Source: Paraphoma chrysanthemicola
Lineage: Eukaryota > Ascomycota > Dothideomycetes > Pleosporales > Phaeosphaeriaceae
Direction: 5' to 3'
Assembly (NCBI GenBank): GCA_020744225.1
Contig: JAGMWG010000024.1
Coordinates: 62,001-126,000 of the forward strand
Length of the DNA: 64,000 nucleotides
The notes under the pieces are model-generated. The model worked only from the letters and a program-made list of their open reading frames with translations, was not told the DNA's origin and searched no databases. Positions 20,248-31,896 of this stretch are shown here, piece by piece. The position numbers were made by a program, and so were the translations under genes. The stretch's first letter is position 1. Each line of letters begins with the position of its first letter.

Positions 20248-22623
20248 TCACCCATGCTCCTGTTGTGATTTTCTGAAAAGCGCACGGCAATATCTCTTCG
20301 GCAGTCGATAATACTCCTCAGATCCAAGATCGCTGCCTTGCCGACCTGAGAAGTTCCGATTCAACATGTTGTGTTTCCCCCGTCCATGCCTTCTTCGAGC
20401 ATCCAGGTTCTTATGTTGCCTTCCCAATGTACGACATGGACATTGATCTGGCTTCGCAAATCGTTTTCTGAGGTGCCAGTAGTTCCTATAACGCTTGAGA
20501 TGATCTTTTGCATTGCATCCAGGGTAACGCAGGTTGCATTGAGGGCATGCGATGGTGCAGTGGTGTGATTTCATTCTTGTCACAGTGCTCCGTGCTCTGC
20601 CTCTTCTGTTGTGCACGCGATCATATGCCCACGGTTTGTAAGCTTCTCCCATGGTACGGTTCCACACAACGAGAACAGAATTTAGCTGAACTGCAGGCGT
20701 CCTTGTCGTAGTGCTCCTTGTGCTGCTTCTTAGTTTATATACGCGATCAGATGCCCACGGTATATAAGTTTCTGCGGAATTACCGTCCCCCACAACGCGA
20801 TCGGAGCCCTTTGTGCTTGGTGAGCGAAGCGGAAATAAGCGACAAGGACCAGCGTCAGCCGATTGAGCCACATTCCCGTCATACTGCGAACTAGTATAAG
20901 GGAATGGTATATGGTAAGCGGGCAGTGTCAAATCAAGGATACTGGTCTCTTGGACGCAGTCGATACTGTCTGTCAAAATGCGTTCGGGAGGGATGGAAGT
21001 TCCGCGACCCGAAGCATTCCAGCCGATATCGTGAAAACTTCTAGTGCTGTATTGCCGAGCCACCAGCGATATCTTGTGCACCTTTTTGCAGTGGCGGACA
21101 TGATTACGCCTCCTGTTGCTACCTCTGAATGCTCTTGGACAGTGCACGCACCTTATCTCTGGGTAAGCCACATTTATCAGCGTCCTTCTGTGTGATCCTG
21201 TCAGTCGGCCTCCCTGAAAGTGAGGGCGTCGTGATCTCCTCCCGTTGGTCTTTCCAGTCGGTCTTTCTTTGCGGAATCGGCGAGAGCCATTCGCACTGCC
21301 CACAGTATAGAAACGATTGATGTACGTTGAGACTTGTATGACCTGGTGGCTGCACCCTTCCCTTGGCATGCTGTAATTATGTTGGGTGCCACTTATTGAA
21401 TGCAAGTCGTCATAAATGTATGCCTTATAAGAGCAGCTTCGCCGGATCTTCTGGCTGTTGGTCAGTTGACACATTCGCAATCCCGCTTCCTCAAGGACCC
21501 ATTGACTGCTTTTCGACGAGTAAAACAAGGACACGCCATTCAAGGGGGGCCTTGAGGGCTGTGCTCCTGGTGGATTCCGACCAAATTCATCATCGATGAA
21601 GTGCGCTGATTTACATCGTTCAGGAATCCGATGATTGTGATTCCATGATACCAAGAATGATGTCGATCTTGGCGGCGTAGAGTATGATCGCTTTGCAGAA
21701 GGTGCACCGATAGCTAGCATTTTTGGAACTAGAAATGGAACAATTGGTGAGAGTGTTCCGCCAGGCATATCGTGGGAGACGAAGGATTGAGCTGGGGCAT
21801 CGTACACATTATGCTCGTAACCGATAACTGGCATATTCGCTGATTCCGAGATCGTATCATAGGACTCATAGACGCTCAGCACGTTGAACTTGGTGCCATT
21901 TGGGCATGATGGTTGTTCTTTCATTGCCAGTGGATCCGCAACACCTGTACCATGCGTAACACGGTCGCACCAACGGGCTGAACCAGTTTCACCCGAATGA
22001 CAAGCGCCCATATGAGCTAATGTGTCCGCTGACGGGTTAAGCGACGAACATAAATAAGCTGATGGAACATCGGCTGGTAGTTCTATTGCATGCTGTCCTC
22101 GCCAGAAGTCTGCGCTCATGTCGTTGGCATCGAGCACAGAATCACTGAGTTCTGCTGGCTCCAATTCTGTCCCGCAACACGGTTCATGTGTCGTTTCTGC
22201 AGTAATCTCATATGTTCGTGCATCGGACGTGATGATAGGACGTGGCTCCGTGGGTGCGGGTGTTGTTTTTGGTTGACGTTTGAACCTGAACATCAGCCTA
22301 CCAATTCGGTGCTGACCAGAGACCTCTCGGAAGGGTGGAACTTCGTAATTTCTGATTTCCAAACACCATCTCGGAGTCTCAAAGTATATCCTCATTAGAT
22401 ATACTGTCGTGATGCGGACGTTATCGCGTTTAGATGCTTTCGAAAAGGTTCGAGGATGTCCTACACCACAGCAACAAATGCAGCAGAGGGTTCTAGGTAC
22501 CGGTTTGTCAGTTCCGAGCTTGTTGATTGTTGGTGAATAACTTGTGTCGCGCCTTGAATTTACAACGGGGGAGTGATGCAGGCTGCGCCCTGCTGAACTT
22601 TCCAGCTGAAGTACGCTTGGCAT
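20248..22623 (-). CDS. Orphan protein with C-terminal zinc-finger-like modules
   Basis: This long uninterrupted frame encodes 791 aa from the first real ATG at 22623. I do not recognise a family for the whole protein. The N-terminal 450 residues look disordered. Around residue 490 comes CVHCPRAF with a run of His (C2H2-like), around 690 CPQCNLRY with later His residues, and around 726 a third C/H-rich stretch (CPCRTLGRQH, then RRRHGRGKH). Between fingers 1 and 2 an in-frame 126-bp tandem duplication yields twin segments, YIPWASDRVYKLRSSTRST and YKPWAYDRVHNRRGRARST. The basic, His/Cys-rich tail suggests nucleic-acid binding. The frame stays open through a diverged, in-frame duplication, which supports real coding. 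It starts 161 bp from a divergent HET-domain gene. Confidence 0.6.
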   Translation of the reverse strand: MPSVLQLESSAGRSLHHSPVVNSRRDTSYSPTINKLGTDKPVPRTLCCICCCGVGHPRTFSKASKRDNVRITTVYLMRIYFETPRWCLEIRNYEVPPFREVSGQHRIGRLMFRFKRQPKTTPAPTEPRPIITSDARTYEITAETTHEPCCGTELEPAELSDSVLDANDMSADFWRGQHAIELPADVPSAYLCSSLNPSADTLAHMGACHSGETGSARWCDRVTHGTGVADPLAMKEQPSCPNGTKFNVLSVYESYDTISESANMPVIGYEHNVYDAPAQSFVSHDMPGGTLSPIVPFLVPKMLAIGAPSAKRSYSTPPRSTSFLVSWNHNHRIPERCKSAHFIDDEFGRNPPGAQPSRPPLNGVSLFYSSKSSQWVLEEAGLRMCQLTNSQKIRRSCSYKAYIYDDLHSISGTQHNYSMPREGCSHQVIQVSTYINRFYTVGSANGSRRFRKERPTGKTNGRRSRRPHFQGGRLTGSHRRTLINVAYPEIRCVHCPRAFRGSNRRRNHVRHCKKVHKISLVARQYSTRSFHDIGWNASGRGTSIPPERILTDSIDCVQETSILDLTLPAYHIPFPYTSSQYDGNVAQSADAGPCRLFPLRSPSTKGSDRVVGDGNSAETYIPWASDRVYKLRSSTRSTTTRTPAVQLNSVLVVWNRTMGEAYKPWAYDRVHNRRGRARSTVTRMKSHHCTIACPQCNLRYPGCNAKDHLKRYRNYWHLRKRFAKPDQCPCRTLGRQHKNLDARRRHGRGKHNMLNRNFSGRQGSDLGSEEYYRLPKRYCRALFRKSQQEHG
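20573..20824 (-). repeat. In-frame 126-bp tandem duplication
   Basis: Two adjacent diverged units (about 20573-20698 and 20699-20824) share strings such as CAGTGCTCC/TAGTGCTCC, GCGATCATATGCCCACGG/GCGATCAGATGCCCACGG and CCACACAACG/CCCACAACGC. The unit is 42 codons, so the reading frame is kept. Confidence 0.65.
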
Positions 22624-22784
22624 CCTACGCTGACTGGCTCCAGTATCCAACCGGTACCCCTCACCGGTCAAACAGTGCTTACCGGTAGGAGAATACAGTT
22701 GCAGTCAAAACCTCTGAACCTGGTACTTGAGACCAGCGGAGATTGTTCGAAGCCCAGCTTTACCTACGAATCTGCCTATCGGTG
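22624..22784. promoter_or_regulatory. Compact divergent promoter with three ACCGGT sites
   Basis: Between the two divergent start codons the palindrome ACCGGT occurs three times within 37 bp, at 22650-22655, 22663-22668 and 22681-22686. Such clustering suggests a shared regulatory site for the zinc-finger-like and HET genes; no binder is known to me. Confidence 0.4.
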
Positions 22785-24956
22785 ATGGAATACTTCTGCA
22801 CTGCGTGCACATTGTTGAACATATCACTCACGAGTTTTGTCTCCCTGCCTGGCACAGACAACAATAAAGCTTTAGAAACCGCAGCTCATCCTTTGGGCAG
22901 CCTGAAAAATATCCGCAACAAATTCAAGTCATGTTTAGTCTGCCGCCTGATTTTCGCAAGCTTCAGATCTGGCCCCTTAAAGCGGTTTACTCGTATAGTG
23001 GATCTTGACAGCGTTGTTGTGTTCGCGCAGTGGTTCAATGCTCTTGGCCCAGGGAGAGCGGAGCGGCTGAAGAGCCCTTCCACAGGCCTGCTTGTCTGGG
23101 CTGAAGCACCGAACATCCCAACTGACACGTACAAAATCGTCATTCGAGCTGTGTCAAGCTTGCTCCCGCAGCCGCATTTCGGCCGCATTTCGGCCGTCCG
23201 AACGTCCTTTCTGGATTTTCCGCAAATTACCAAGTGGCTAAGTCACTGCGAGAAGTCGCACAACGGGTGCGCGACAACGATTGGCAGCAAACCAACGAGA
23301 AATTTCTTTGTGATTGATACACGTTTCAAGTGTATCATTGAACCTAAAGACAGTTGCCGATATCTCGCGCTCAGCTATGTGTGGGGAGGTGTAACTCAGT
23401 TTATGCTCAGGGAAGGTAACGTTGACGAGTTGAAAAAACGATTCAGCATCCAGCCACGACACTTGACCACAACAGTGCGCGATGCCATAGCGCTGACGGA
23501 GAAGCTGGGCGAGCGATATCTTTGGGTCGATACACTCTGCATCATTCAGGATTCGACAGCGATCAGGCAACAGACATTGCAAGATATGGGCCTCATTTAC
23601 GCACAAGCGGTGCTGACGATCGTCGCGGGATCCAGTTCCGATGCAAATAGTCCACTCCTTGGTGTGACGGAAGAGCGAAGCTGGACTCAGTGGTACCAAA
23701 AGATTTCCAACACGCTCACGATATCTGCTCATTTCGACTTCAAAGACTATCTGGAGAATGCTGTGTACAGCTCGAGGGCGTGGACGTGAGTATATCTCAG
23801 ATTGCTATGCGATGTAGCCTTTGGCTGATCAATGCTCAGATATCAGGAGTACCAGCTGGCCAAGCGTCTGCTGATTTTCGCGCCAAATGGCCAGGTGTAC
23901 TTCGCATGCGATCGTGCTGTGTTCTCAGAAGAGGTTGTGACAGGGCCGGCGTTAGACGCAGATGCGGCCATGGTGCAAGGAGCGCAGTTGATCAAAGTGC
24001 GGCCCGACCCGAACCGCTTGTGGGCCACCTACAAGCACGCTGCGGAATCGTATACGGCACGTAATCTTTCTCACCAGGGTGATGTCGTTGATGCATTCTC
24101 TGGCATTTTGCATGGGATCAGCGATGGCAGATGTGTCGAAGGAATTCCTGTTTCAGTTTTCGAAATGGCGCTTCTGTGGCAGCCTCGTGAGCGTATGCTT
24201 CGGCGTCACGACTTTGCCAGCTGGGCATGGGTTGGTTGGAAGGGTAAGATATCCTGGCTTGATGATGCACACCTTGTCGGTGACCAAAGATGTGGGCAAA
24301 TTGAGAGCGATGCTTTCAAAATATGGAGGCAATCGAGGGGATGGATCGTGTGGCACAGTGCGCTGGGCACCAGCTGCCGCTCACAGGCCTTTCGTGTTGA
24401 CGGACCGCCGTGGCTAACTGGCGCCTCACCAGAGAAGCATGTGCAAGAAGAGCGATTTCCTGGCCTTTCACAACACGCCTCGGCAACTCCGTTCCTATTG
24501 CCGGACAGATTTGATACAGCTCCCGATCGATCGCTCACTAGTCGATACCTCCAATTCTGGACAGTCTCGCTACGCTTCGAGATCGAGCTGGAAACGACCG
24601 CAGTACTGCATTATACCAGTCTCGAAGCCGAGAATACGGGCAACGGTCTGCGCCGCTTTATTCTTCGCGATAGCAATGCGCAGGACAATGGATGGGTCCT
24701 TTTAGACGAGAGATGGATCGAACTAGTCGTTGGACGGGAAATAGGTGCTCACGAGTTCATCCTGCTATCTGAAGCGCGTCCACGATCGAGCTCAGACAGC
24801 TCTGACATGAAGCGAGTCGGACATGTCCAGCGCGAGTACCACGCAATGATGATTACTTGGAGAGATGGCATCGCTGAGAGAGCAGGCTTAGGGCAAGTTG
24901 TTCCAAGTGTGCAGTCGATGAAAGAGATGGAATGGAAGGAGATATTGCTTGGATGA
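22785..24956 (+). CDS. HET-domain protein
   Basis: Two exons (22785-23785, 23840-24956) encode 705 aa, starting MEYFCTACTLLNISL. The HET domain spans about residues 190-340 with its diagnostic blocks: YLALSYVWGG, TVRDAIALTEKLGERYLWVDTLCIIQDS, and YAQAVLTIVAGSSSDANSPLLGV ending YSSRAWT at the splice. The C-terminal half is less conserved and includes FASWAWVGWKGKISWL. HET proteins take part in heterokaryon incompatibility and programmed cell death, and the domain is related to TIR. Neither NACHT nor WD repeats are present. The N-terminal Cys pattern (CTAC, CLVC) is common in these proteins. It is divergent from the orphan zinc-finger-like gene. Confidence 0.92.
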
Positions 24957-25242
24957 GGAATAGTGGACTTGGACGCTAAACTCGAAAAGGGTTAGTGCGA
25001 AATGATCACTTCTGCTGGGTGCTTCTAGTTGCTGATGAACAAGGGCAGTGTGGTTCAAAGGTTGGCGACTGTACTTACAGCCAATCTTTAAAGTTCTGCT
25101 ACAAGGTGGTTGCTTGAGTATGAACAGAATTACTGTACAACAGTACTTATCGCGCCCATTCTTAACACGCATCCAGTCTCTCTACCTCACATCCTCCAAC
25201 TAGCAACAAGAGCCCGTACATATTTCAATCTAGCACCTTACT

Positions 25243-28200
25243 CTAATTCTTGCCTTTTCCTCCTCTCTTCGCTTTCTTCGCTTTCTTCGCCACCTTCTCC
25301 TTCCCCCCATCGTCATCATCCGGACCTCTCTTCTTACCCCTACCCTTTGCAGCCACTGTCTTCCCACCACGTCCCTTTCCTCTCCCTTTTTTACCCACAT
25401 CAGGAACATACTCCTCCTCACTATCATTCTCTTCATTCAACTTCTTCTTGCCTGTCCCCTTCACTACCTTTTTCGCGGGCTTCGTGCCTTCCTTTCCACT
25501 CATTTCCACTTCAACCTTGACCTCCTCGTCTCCTTCGTCTTCTTCATCACTCTCCTCCTCAATATACTTCGGCTTCGACGCTTTAGGCGTCCCGCTCCTC
25601 GATCTGAGTTCCCGTCCACTCCTGTTCAGTGTGGAAAGATCGATGACTGGGTCGCGCGTTTTGCGTACGGCCCTGCAGGCCTTCGCCGACGGGGGCGGTA
25701 TAGTTGACACCGATTTGAGGTCTTTGATTGTGAATTTGGGAACGTCTAACCGATTTAGGGATGGCGCTCGTGGCGGTGTTGGTGTGTGGGGTGGATGGAG
25801 TGGACTTGATGTTTTGGGAGGTGGAGACGGAACCCGTTTTGAAGCTGGTGCTCGTGGTGGACCAGCCGCGGGCCTCGCGGGTCCGGGGGTAACTGGCGTT
25901 TTTGTAGTACCTAGCCCAGGCGACGCTCCCTCAGGAGGTGACGGTGGCCTAACTGGAGCTGTAGCGGTTTGATCGGACGTCTTCATCGGTTCTTCTGGTG
26001 TTGGCGAACCTTCGAACAAAGAGTCAAAAGGCGACGCTGGGACCATTTTGGTCTGCTCTATCTCAACGTGCTCGACCTCTGTAGTGATCTGCACACTGAT
26101 CGTGTGAGTAGTACCAGCGCCATTCGCTGTTACTATATGGATATTGTTGACTTGGCTAGCTTGCTTGACCTCGACTGATTGTACGATATGCTCGTCAGGA
26201 CCTTTTGTCGTTGTAATGTCCGGCGCTTGTCCAGCTTCCACATTTGCACCACCAGCTTGCTTACTCGGCGTGCGATGCCTCCTCTCTTCGGCCGCAAGAT
26301 CCGTTTCCTGAACAACCAGCCCGAGTCCATCCCTAAACGCCTCTTCCTGATTTTGGACGCGGAACACATCGGCAGCGCGAAAGCGAGCATTCCGTTGCCG
26401 CAAACCTTTCACTGTCGAGGTTAGAATATCGCGCGCATTTTCAGCTTCTATCTCCGGAGCACGAGGCTCCTCTCCAATTGGACGTGCGAATCGAAGCTTC
26501 TTATAGTAGATCGCAGCTTCAGCGACAAGCTGTTCGAGCTCGTCGATATAAAATTCCATCCTGGTATGCCACGCAGTCTGGGCGATGCTACGAATACGGC
26601 GCCCGTATCTTCCTCTGAAGCGACTCTCGACCTCATCGTTCTCGGGATCGGGGGCCATGTTGACTAGTGCGGTAGCCCTCCCTAGGGCAGTCATCTGTCT
26701 TCTGAGTTTCTCCTCGAGCTCCTGTTCAAGCAGTGCAGCAACTTCAGCTTTGTTGATTGCATTTTCTAGTTCTTCGGCTTCACGCCTTGTTATTCTTGCC
26801 TCTACTTCTTCTTTAGATATTTCTCCACCATGGGACGTGCTGCTTGATCCATTCAGGCCTCCCGCGTCGTCTTCATCACGATGGAGCTCGGTGATCTTCT
26901 TAGACGAAATTGCATGAGGGTCCCAACGAACCCATGTCCGGCGTACGAAGCTGCCAGCAGGCCATCTCTTGGCCTCCAGCGTGCGAGTGTAAGTACTTTC
27001 CCCATGCCTGTAATAAGTTTTGGCGTCAATGTTGCTCTGAACATTCTGTCGTTCATTCGCATACGAGGTCAACGTCCATCCCTTCTTTGGTCCAAGTAAG
27101 CGAGCGAGTCGAACACTACCAGTTGCATCAAAGCAGCGTGGCATACGCACACGAAGCTCTTTGAGGGTGGTCATGCTGTCCACGTACTCGTTCCAGAAGC
27201 GATTCCAGCCGATAGCCTCCCGCTTGTAGGCTGCATCTCTAGCAAGTTTATAGATATTCGAACCAGCTTTGTGATCAGCGTCGATGTCATCGCTATCTGA
27301 ACAGTAGTCTGCAGCGTACACCTCGACTGGGGGATTACCGGGCATGTTGTTGGAAAGCTTTTGCTTGAATTTCTCCTGGAGGGAAGGTTCTGGTTCTCCA
27401 CAAAATGGACACTCTTCGCCTATTGCAGCCCATGGACAGACCGGGCGTACACATCTCTTCAACTTGGTCTGGCGGGCCAGTTCTTCATCTTGATCAAGAG
27501 AGCCATGCAATTCGTCCATCTCTCGAAGGTAGTCTTCGTCTAAAGGATTACGGAGATCGTAGCTTACAGTCAACGTGCTGATTAGCGGTGCGATACTTCT
27601 CATGCTAGCATCGAAAGGTGCATCAAGCCACTTTGTCCATGCTTCCGTATCATACGGCCAACCCCAGTACAGACTTGATCCGTCTGGATGACGACGGCCA
27701 ATGAGGATATGCACGGGAATGCCGGCTTCATCTAAAAGCTTGAATTGCTTCTGAATTGCAATGATAAGCAGGTCGTCTTGGAAATCTTGGGTGGGCGGAG
27801 GACGTGGCCAATCCATTCTCAGATTCTTGTGAGCAGGATGTAGGTTGCCATCGTAGTTTGTGTGATCAGGCTTGACGAACCAATCCCAATCAAATACAGG
27901 TCGCCAGTGAAACTTCTGGTTGAGCCATTTGTACACTTCCGGACTCGAGATCTCGGGAACTTTGATTGCTGACGAGCCATCCTCATCCAGTTCTTGCAGC
28001 AAAGCATAAGGATGAATAGGATTCTCGCTTTGACATTGCCATTCTGGCTTTAAGGCAAACAACTCGAAGTCTATATGTTTCGAGGCCGCGTGGAACATGT
28101 GCACCAACATGTTGTTCAACGTGGCTTCCGCTCCTTGGTCGAAGTAATGAAGCATTTGGCCATGATGAAGAGGATCTTCATTCCATTTGCAGTCGACAGC

Positions 28201-29482
28201 CGATGTGTGAGATATCTGGTAATGCCAGGATGTACCGAGCGGCGGGACTGTGCCGTCGTCACGAAAGAAGTCTTGCTCGAAGGTGTGCCTCACACCGCCA
28301 GCGTAGGTTTTTGGCGTCGCCACACCTGTTCCATGAAACGACCATTTCGAATCCTCGCCGAAAACTTTACTGTAGTTCTGCTGATACGCTTTACATCTAA
28401 ATCTTTGTGCCACGAGATGTGCAGCATTTATTATGGCTGCCTCATCAAGCTGGTCTGTAGCCGGTTCCTCTTGCTTGTGTGCCTGTATCCAAGCTCCGAG
28501 ATCGATGCCGATACTCTTGATGGATGAGTTACGAGCTTCCAAAGTATCAATGAGGTATCCCAGATTAGGATACACGAGACGCAACTCTAGTCGCTGCAGA
28601 GATGGCGGTGCGTGTAGCGCAAGTTTAGATGGCAAAGCACATATTGCGGCGTGGCAGTCCGTGAACTCTGGTTTGACTTGACCATGGTGTCGGGAGCGGA
28701 TAGAAAGAGTTGCCAGTTTGATACACCTTGGTAGAACTTCTTCCATGATACCCAGTGCCATGTGTCCGTTGACATCACGGAAGTCCGGGAGGCCAAGCCA
28801 CGACAGCGTTGCCAGAAGGTTGTTCATCTTACCACCACGCCTCAACATCTTCTCGGTCATTAAGTCGGGCCATTGGCTGCGGATCATTTCAGGTCGGTTG
28901 CCCAGCTCAGGAATGTCGCTCAAGTCAAGTCCTTCAAGAGCGACAAGGTTTTCGGTAATCCTGATCGTATCGCATCAGTCTCGACATATTCAGGTGTACC
29001 TGGAAGCACATCGTATTATGAGGAGGGATATTTACGTACCATGCGAGATGCTTGGCGGTCATCCAGTGTGCGATGGCAATCCTCTTCACCCAACGCTTTC
29101 GCTCGGGATGCTTCTTCAGGATAGAAGTGAAAGCCTGCCATCTTGCTCTCGAGGTAGGATACCCATAAGGGATGGTTCCATTGACAATAAATCCACGCTC
29201 ATGCTCCCAAAAACGCTGTCTCTTCACTTCTCGCGCACAATCGTCATCAGGCGCGATGCCATGCCAGTCCCAGTAGTTGAAAGGTTCAAAATACGTCGCT
29301 TGATGCGCTGCTGAGGCTCCGGTATGATTGTTCATAGATAGGGCTATGCATAGAGCAGCGCTGGCTTCGCGTCCCGCGTAAAGACATATTGACTTCGTGA
29401 GTTTATTTGGTAGGACCCACGGCTGACTTTCACATTCGTAAGCTTTGAGAATTGGCGGTCTCGTTCTACTTGGTGTCGCCAT
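25243..29482 (-). CDS. Very large fungal protein, LRR-like N-half and basic disordered tail
   Basis: Two exons (29040-29482 and 25243-28960, intron 28961-29039) encode 1386 aa from the Met of MATPSRTRPPILKAYECE; an upstream in-frame ATG at 29566 would add 28 residues. The N-terminal half has spaced Leu runs (LQRLELRLVYPNLGYLIDTL) suggestive of an F-box/LRR-type fold. A short Cys cluster, CVRPVCPWAAIGEECPFCGE, may bind zinc. A charged coiled coil follows (TRREAEELENAINKAEVAAL). The last 350 residues are Pro-rich and then alternate acidic (EEESDEEDEGDEE) and Lys/Gly/Arg-rich blocks (GKKGRGKGRGGKT, KKAKKAKRGGKGKN), as in chromatin or nucleolar proteins. No known function; nuclear location is inference. 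Confidence 0.75.
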
Positions 29483-30399
29483 GGCATATAGGCCAAAATA
29501 GCATAGGAAGAGCTGTAGAAGACTTCTGAACAATGTTGAGGTGAGAATCGGCGAGAGCGCAGCCATGTACTTGTCCGTTCCTCGAGGTATGGGCGCACAT
29601 TGTCAAAGAGGATGTCTTTGTGCAGCTGTGGCATAATTTAGGCTGCCGCAATTACAAAGGGGCATTCAAACATATCCATCCATCTTCGGCAGTGAGCCAG
29701 TACGTAAAGAGGTCCTTGTTGTCTTTGTAGGACAAAGGAAGAAAGACAAGCGAGAGGTTGCCACAGTCGTGAAGACATTGTCGTGTAGCTTGAGTTCGAG
29801 GTAATGACAGTTTGATTCCGAGAAAGTGTACGGGGGTGCAAAGAGTGAGAGCGAGGACCTGGATGCTTAGCATCAGAGGGTGCCGAAGGACCGCAACATA
29901 TCAATAGGACGAAATAGAGGAAATGAGAGAGAGAGAGATGGAGCAGCCTTCTCAATACATTGAAGTCCCCCAAGATGTAAGCTTTAGACCTTCTATGCAT
30001 AATGCAATCTTGTGAAGTAGCACACGCCTCCCATCGTGGAGAACGCGTCTTCGATGCCACCACAGAGTTCGTTGCGCACGAGCTATGCTTCATATACGGG
30101 ATTAGACGCAATTACCGGAGGCTACAGAGGGGTCTACCCGTCAAACAAGATGCAAAATTCAGGGAACACTGAGTGCAGACAAAAGTAAAGTGGTGGGTGG
30201 AGCACATCGTGAGGCTGCTCGGGTCGGAACATCTTCGGCTCCACAAGCGCGTTGGAGCTCCATCACCGCGTCCGTCGATCCTTCCTCAACACCACAATTC
30301 TCCCCAGCCGCGCCCATCCATCTCCTCCCTGTCACCTACGTCACAAAGCACAATATCGAAAACGAAAACACCGCGCATACCGCGCAATATTCAACCAAG
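29483..30399. other. Divergent intergenic 0.9 kb
   Basis: It separates the large protein gene from the INO80F-like gene. A short GA repeat lies near 29925-29940. Minus-strand open frames at 29638-30111 are not convincing. Confidence 0.4.
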
Positions 30400-31303
30400 A
30401 TGCCCTCACAACGTACGTTCGCTCTCCCTATCCCAATCCATACCTGTCACTCGTGCTCTGCACGCTCCCCAAGTTCTCACTCATTAAACCACCAACTAAT
30501 ACCTCCCAGCCGCCCGCGCCCACTCACAAAAGGACCTACCCCCCTCTGTCGAGGCCGCCTACTACCGCAAATGCATCGACCTGCGACGCCGCATTAACAA
30601 TATCGAAGAATCCAACGACTCCACCCGCCAACGCATCCTGCGCCTCAATCGGGGCGTCCAGAAGATGCGTCTCGAGCGCGCCTTCTTGCTCGAACAGCTC
30701 AACAAGCACATGGAATACAACATCGACGATAGCGATCGGAGTAGTTCTCCACCGCCCACGCCGACGGATAAACCGCTGAGGAGCAAGAGGAGCCATAACC
30801 GGAAGGGCACGCCTCCACCAGCTGCGCAGGGAGGCAGCGTGGCTGGCGGTGGAAGTGTAGTTGGCGGTGTGCAGCAGAGTCCAGGGAGTGTGCAGCAGAT
30901 CCACGGTCAACAGCCACAGCAACAACAACAAGCATCGGTCTTACAACCCATCAATCCGCTCAGCAGCGCACAAAGCACGCCGGACCCAAGCCGCATCAGC
31001 GGAACGTACTTCAACCCAACATCGCCACACGCAGTCAATGGCGCACCAGTCTTGCCGCCACTACATTCACTCCCGTCCCTTCCACCTCTGGGTCAGCGCG
31101 CACAGGAACCTGCGAGACCGTACTTCGACCCAGCGTACGACGAGCAGCGACCGACGCCAGCTGCAGAGAGCGAGGGCGCCGGACGACAGCGCGCGTACTC
31201 GGGTGCTCAGCCGCCCGTGTCGACGGCGCAGGGTGAGGCTGCGGCGCCGCAGAACGGAGACACGGAGATGACGGATGCGGGCTTCACGAGTGTGAATCGA
31301 TAG
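30400..31303 (+). CDS. INO80 complex subunit F-like protein
   Basis: Two exons (30400-30412, 30510-31303) encode 268 aa. Exon 1 is only 13 nt (MPSQ plus one base). Residues about 17-70 form one charged helix: EAAYYRKCIDLRRRINNIEE, then STRQRILRLNRGVQKMRLER and AFLLEQLNKHME. This closely resembles the INO80F (human TFPT) domain, a coiled-coil subunit of the INO80 chromatin-remodelling complex. The remainder is disordered, with Pro, Gln and Ser runs and a QPQQQQQ tract. No HMG box follows, so it is not an Nhp10-type protein. Nuclear by inference. The domain call comes from memory of the TFPT pattern. Confidence 0.65.
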
Positions 31304-31896
31304 AATCGATGAACGTGCGTAGCCATGCAGAGACGTGTACAGGGTCAACATTGGGACTTTGTCATGATGCTCATCTGCACGATGAGGGAAATGAGCATGC
31401 TTGATTTGTAAGAGGGGGAACATCGCAGACAGCACGGCGTTATGGCTTGGGAAACATGGTCTACAGACGCAGCAAAGGACTGTATGGTTTATCCAAGGGG
31501 GATTCGAACACTTGTCGGAAGGATTGTACCATTACATTTTCCTTAATACCACCCACGCTTCACACGATCATTTTCAGTGCACCCAGACCCACAAGCTAAC
31601 AAGGCTGATGTGCACAGCCATAGACCCTGCAGCTGAAAAGGCCCTTATGTGACGACCCACGTGGTCAAGCCACACATCACAAAACACAATAGTGGAAACG
31701 CATGTAGGCACAAGAGGTGGATTGAGGATATATAGCCGTCTTCCGAGGAATTTTGGCAGGGGTAAAGCAGCCAAAGTCTTCAAAGGGGACTTCAAGAAGC
31801 CTCAAGAAGTCAAATCTGCTTCGTCACTCATTGCAGGCAAATTGCAGCCATGTCGCCGTCATCATGTGTATATCGTGCGTAAACAGAACCCATTCC
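31304..31896. other. Convergent intergenic 0.6 kb
   Basis: 3' flanks of the INO80F-like and calmodulin genes. A TTCGAA-containing string at 31501-31510 resembles a tRNA B-box but no tRNA folds there. Confidence 0.45.

Noticed and set aside
22743..22784. Upstream extension of the HET protein
   Set aside because: The frame would begin at TTG, not ATG; the Met at 22785 is the sound start.
25250..25972. Long plus-strand open frame rich in Phe and Pro
   Set aside because: It is the antisense shadow of the Lys/Gly/Glu-rich tail of the large minus-strand gene.
31498..31515. Reverse B-box-like string (GGATTCGAAC) suggesting a minus-strand tRNA
   Set aside because: The T-stem does not pair and no A-box is at the right distance.
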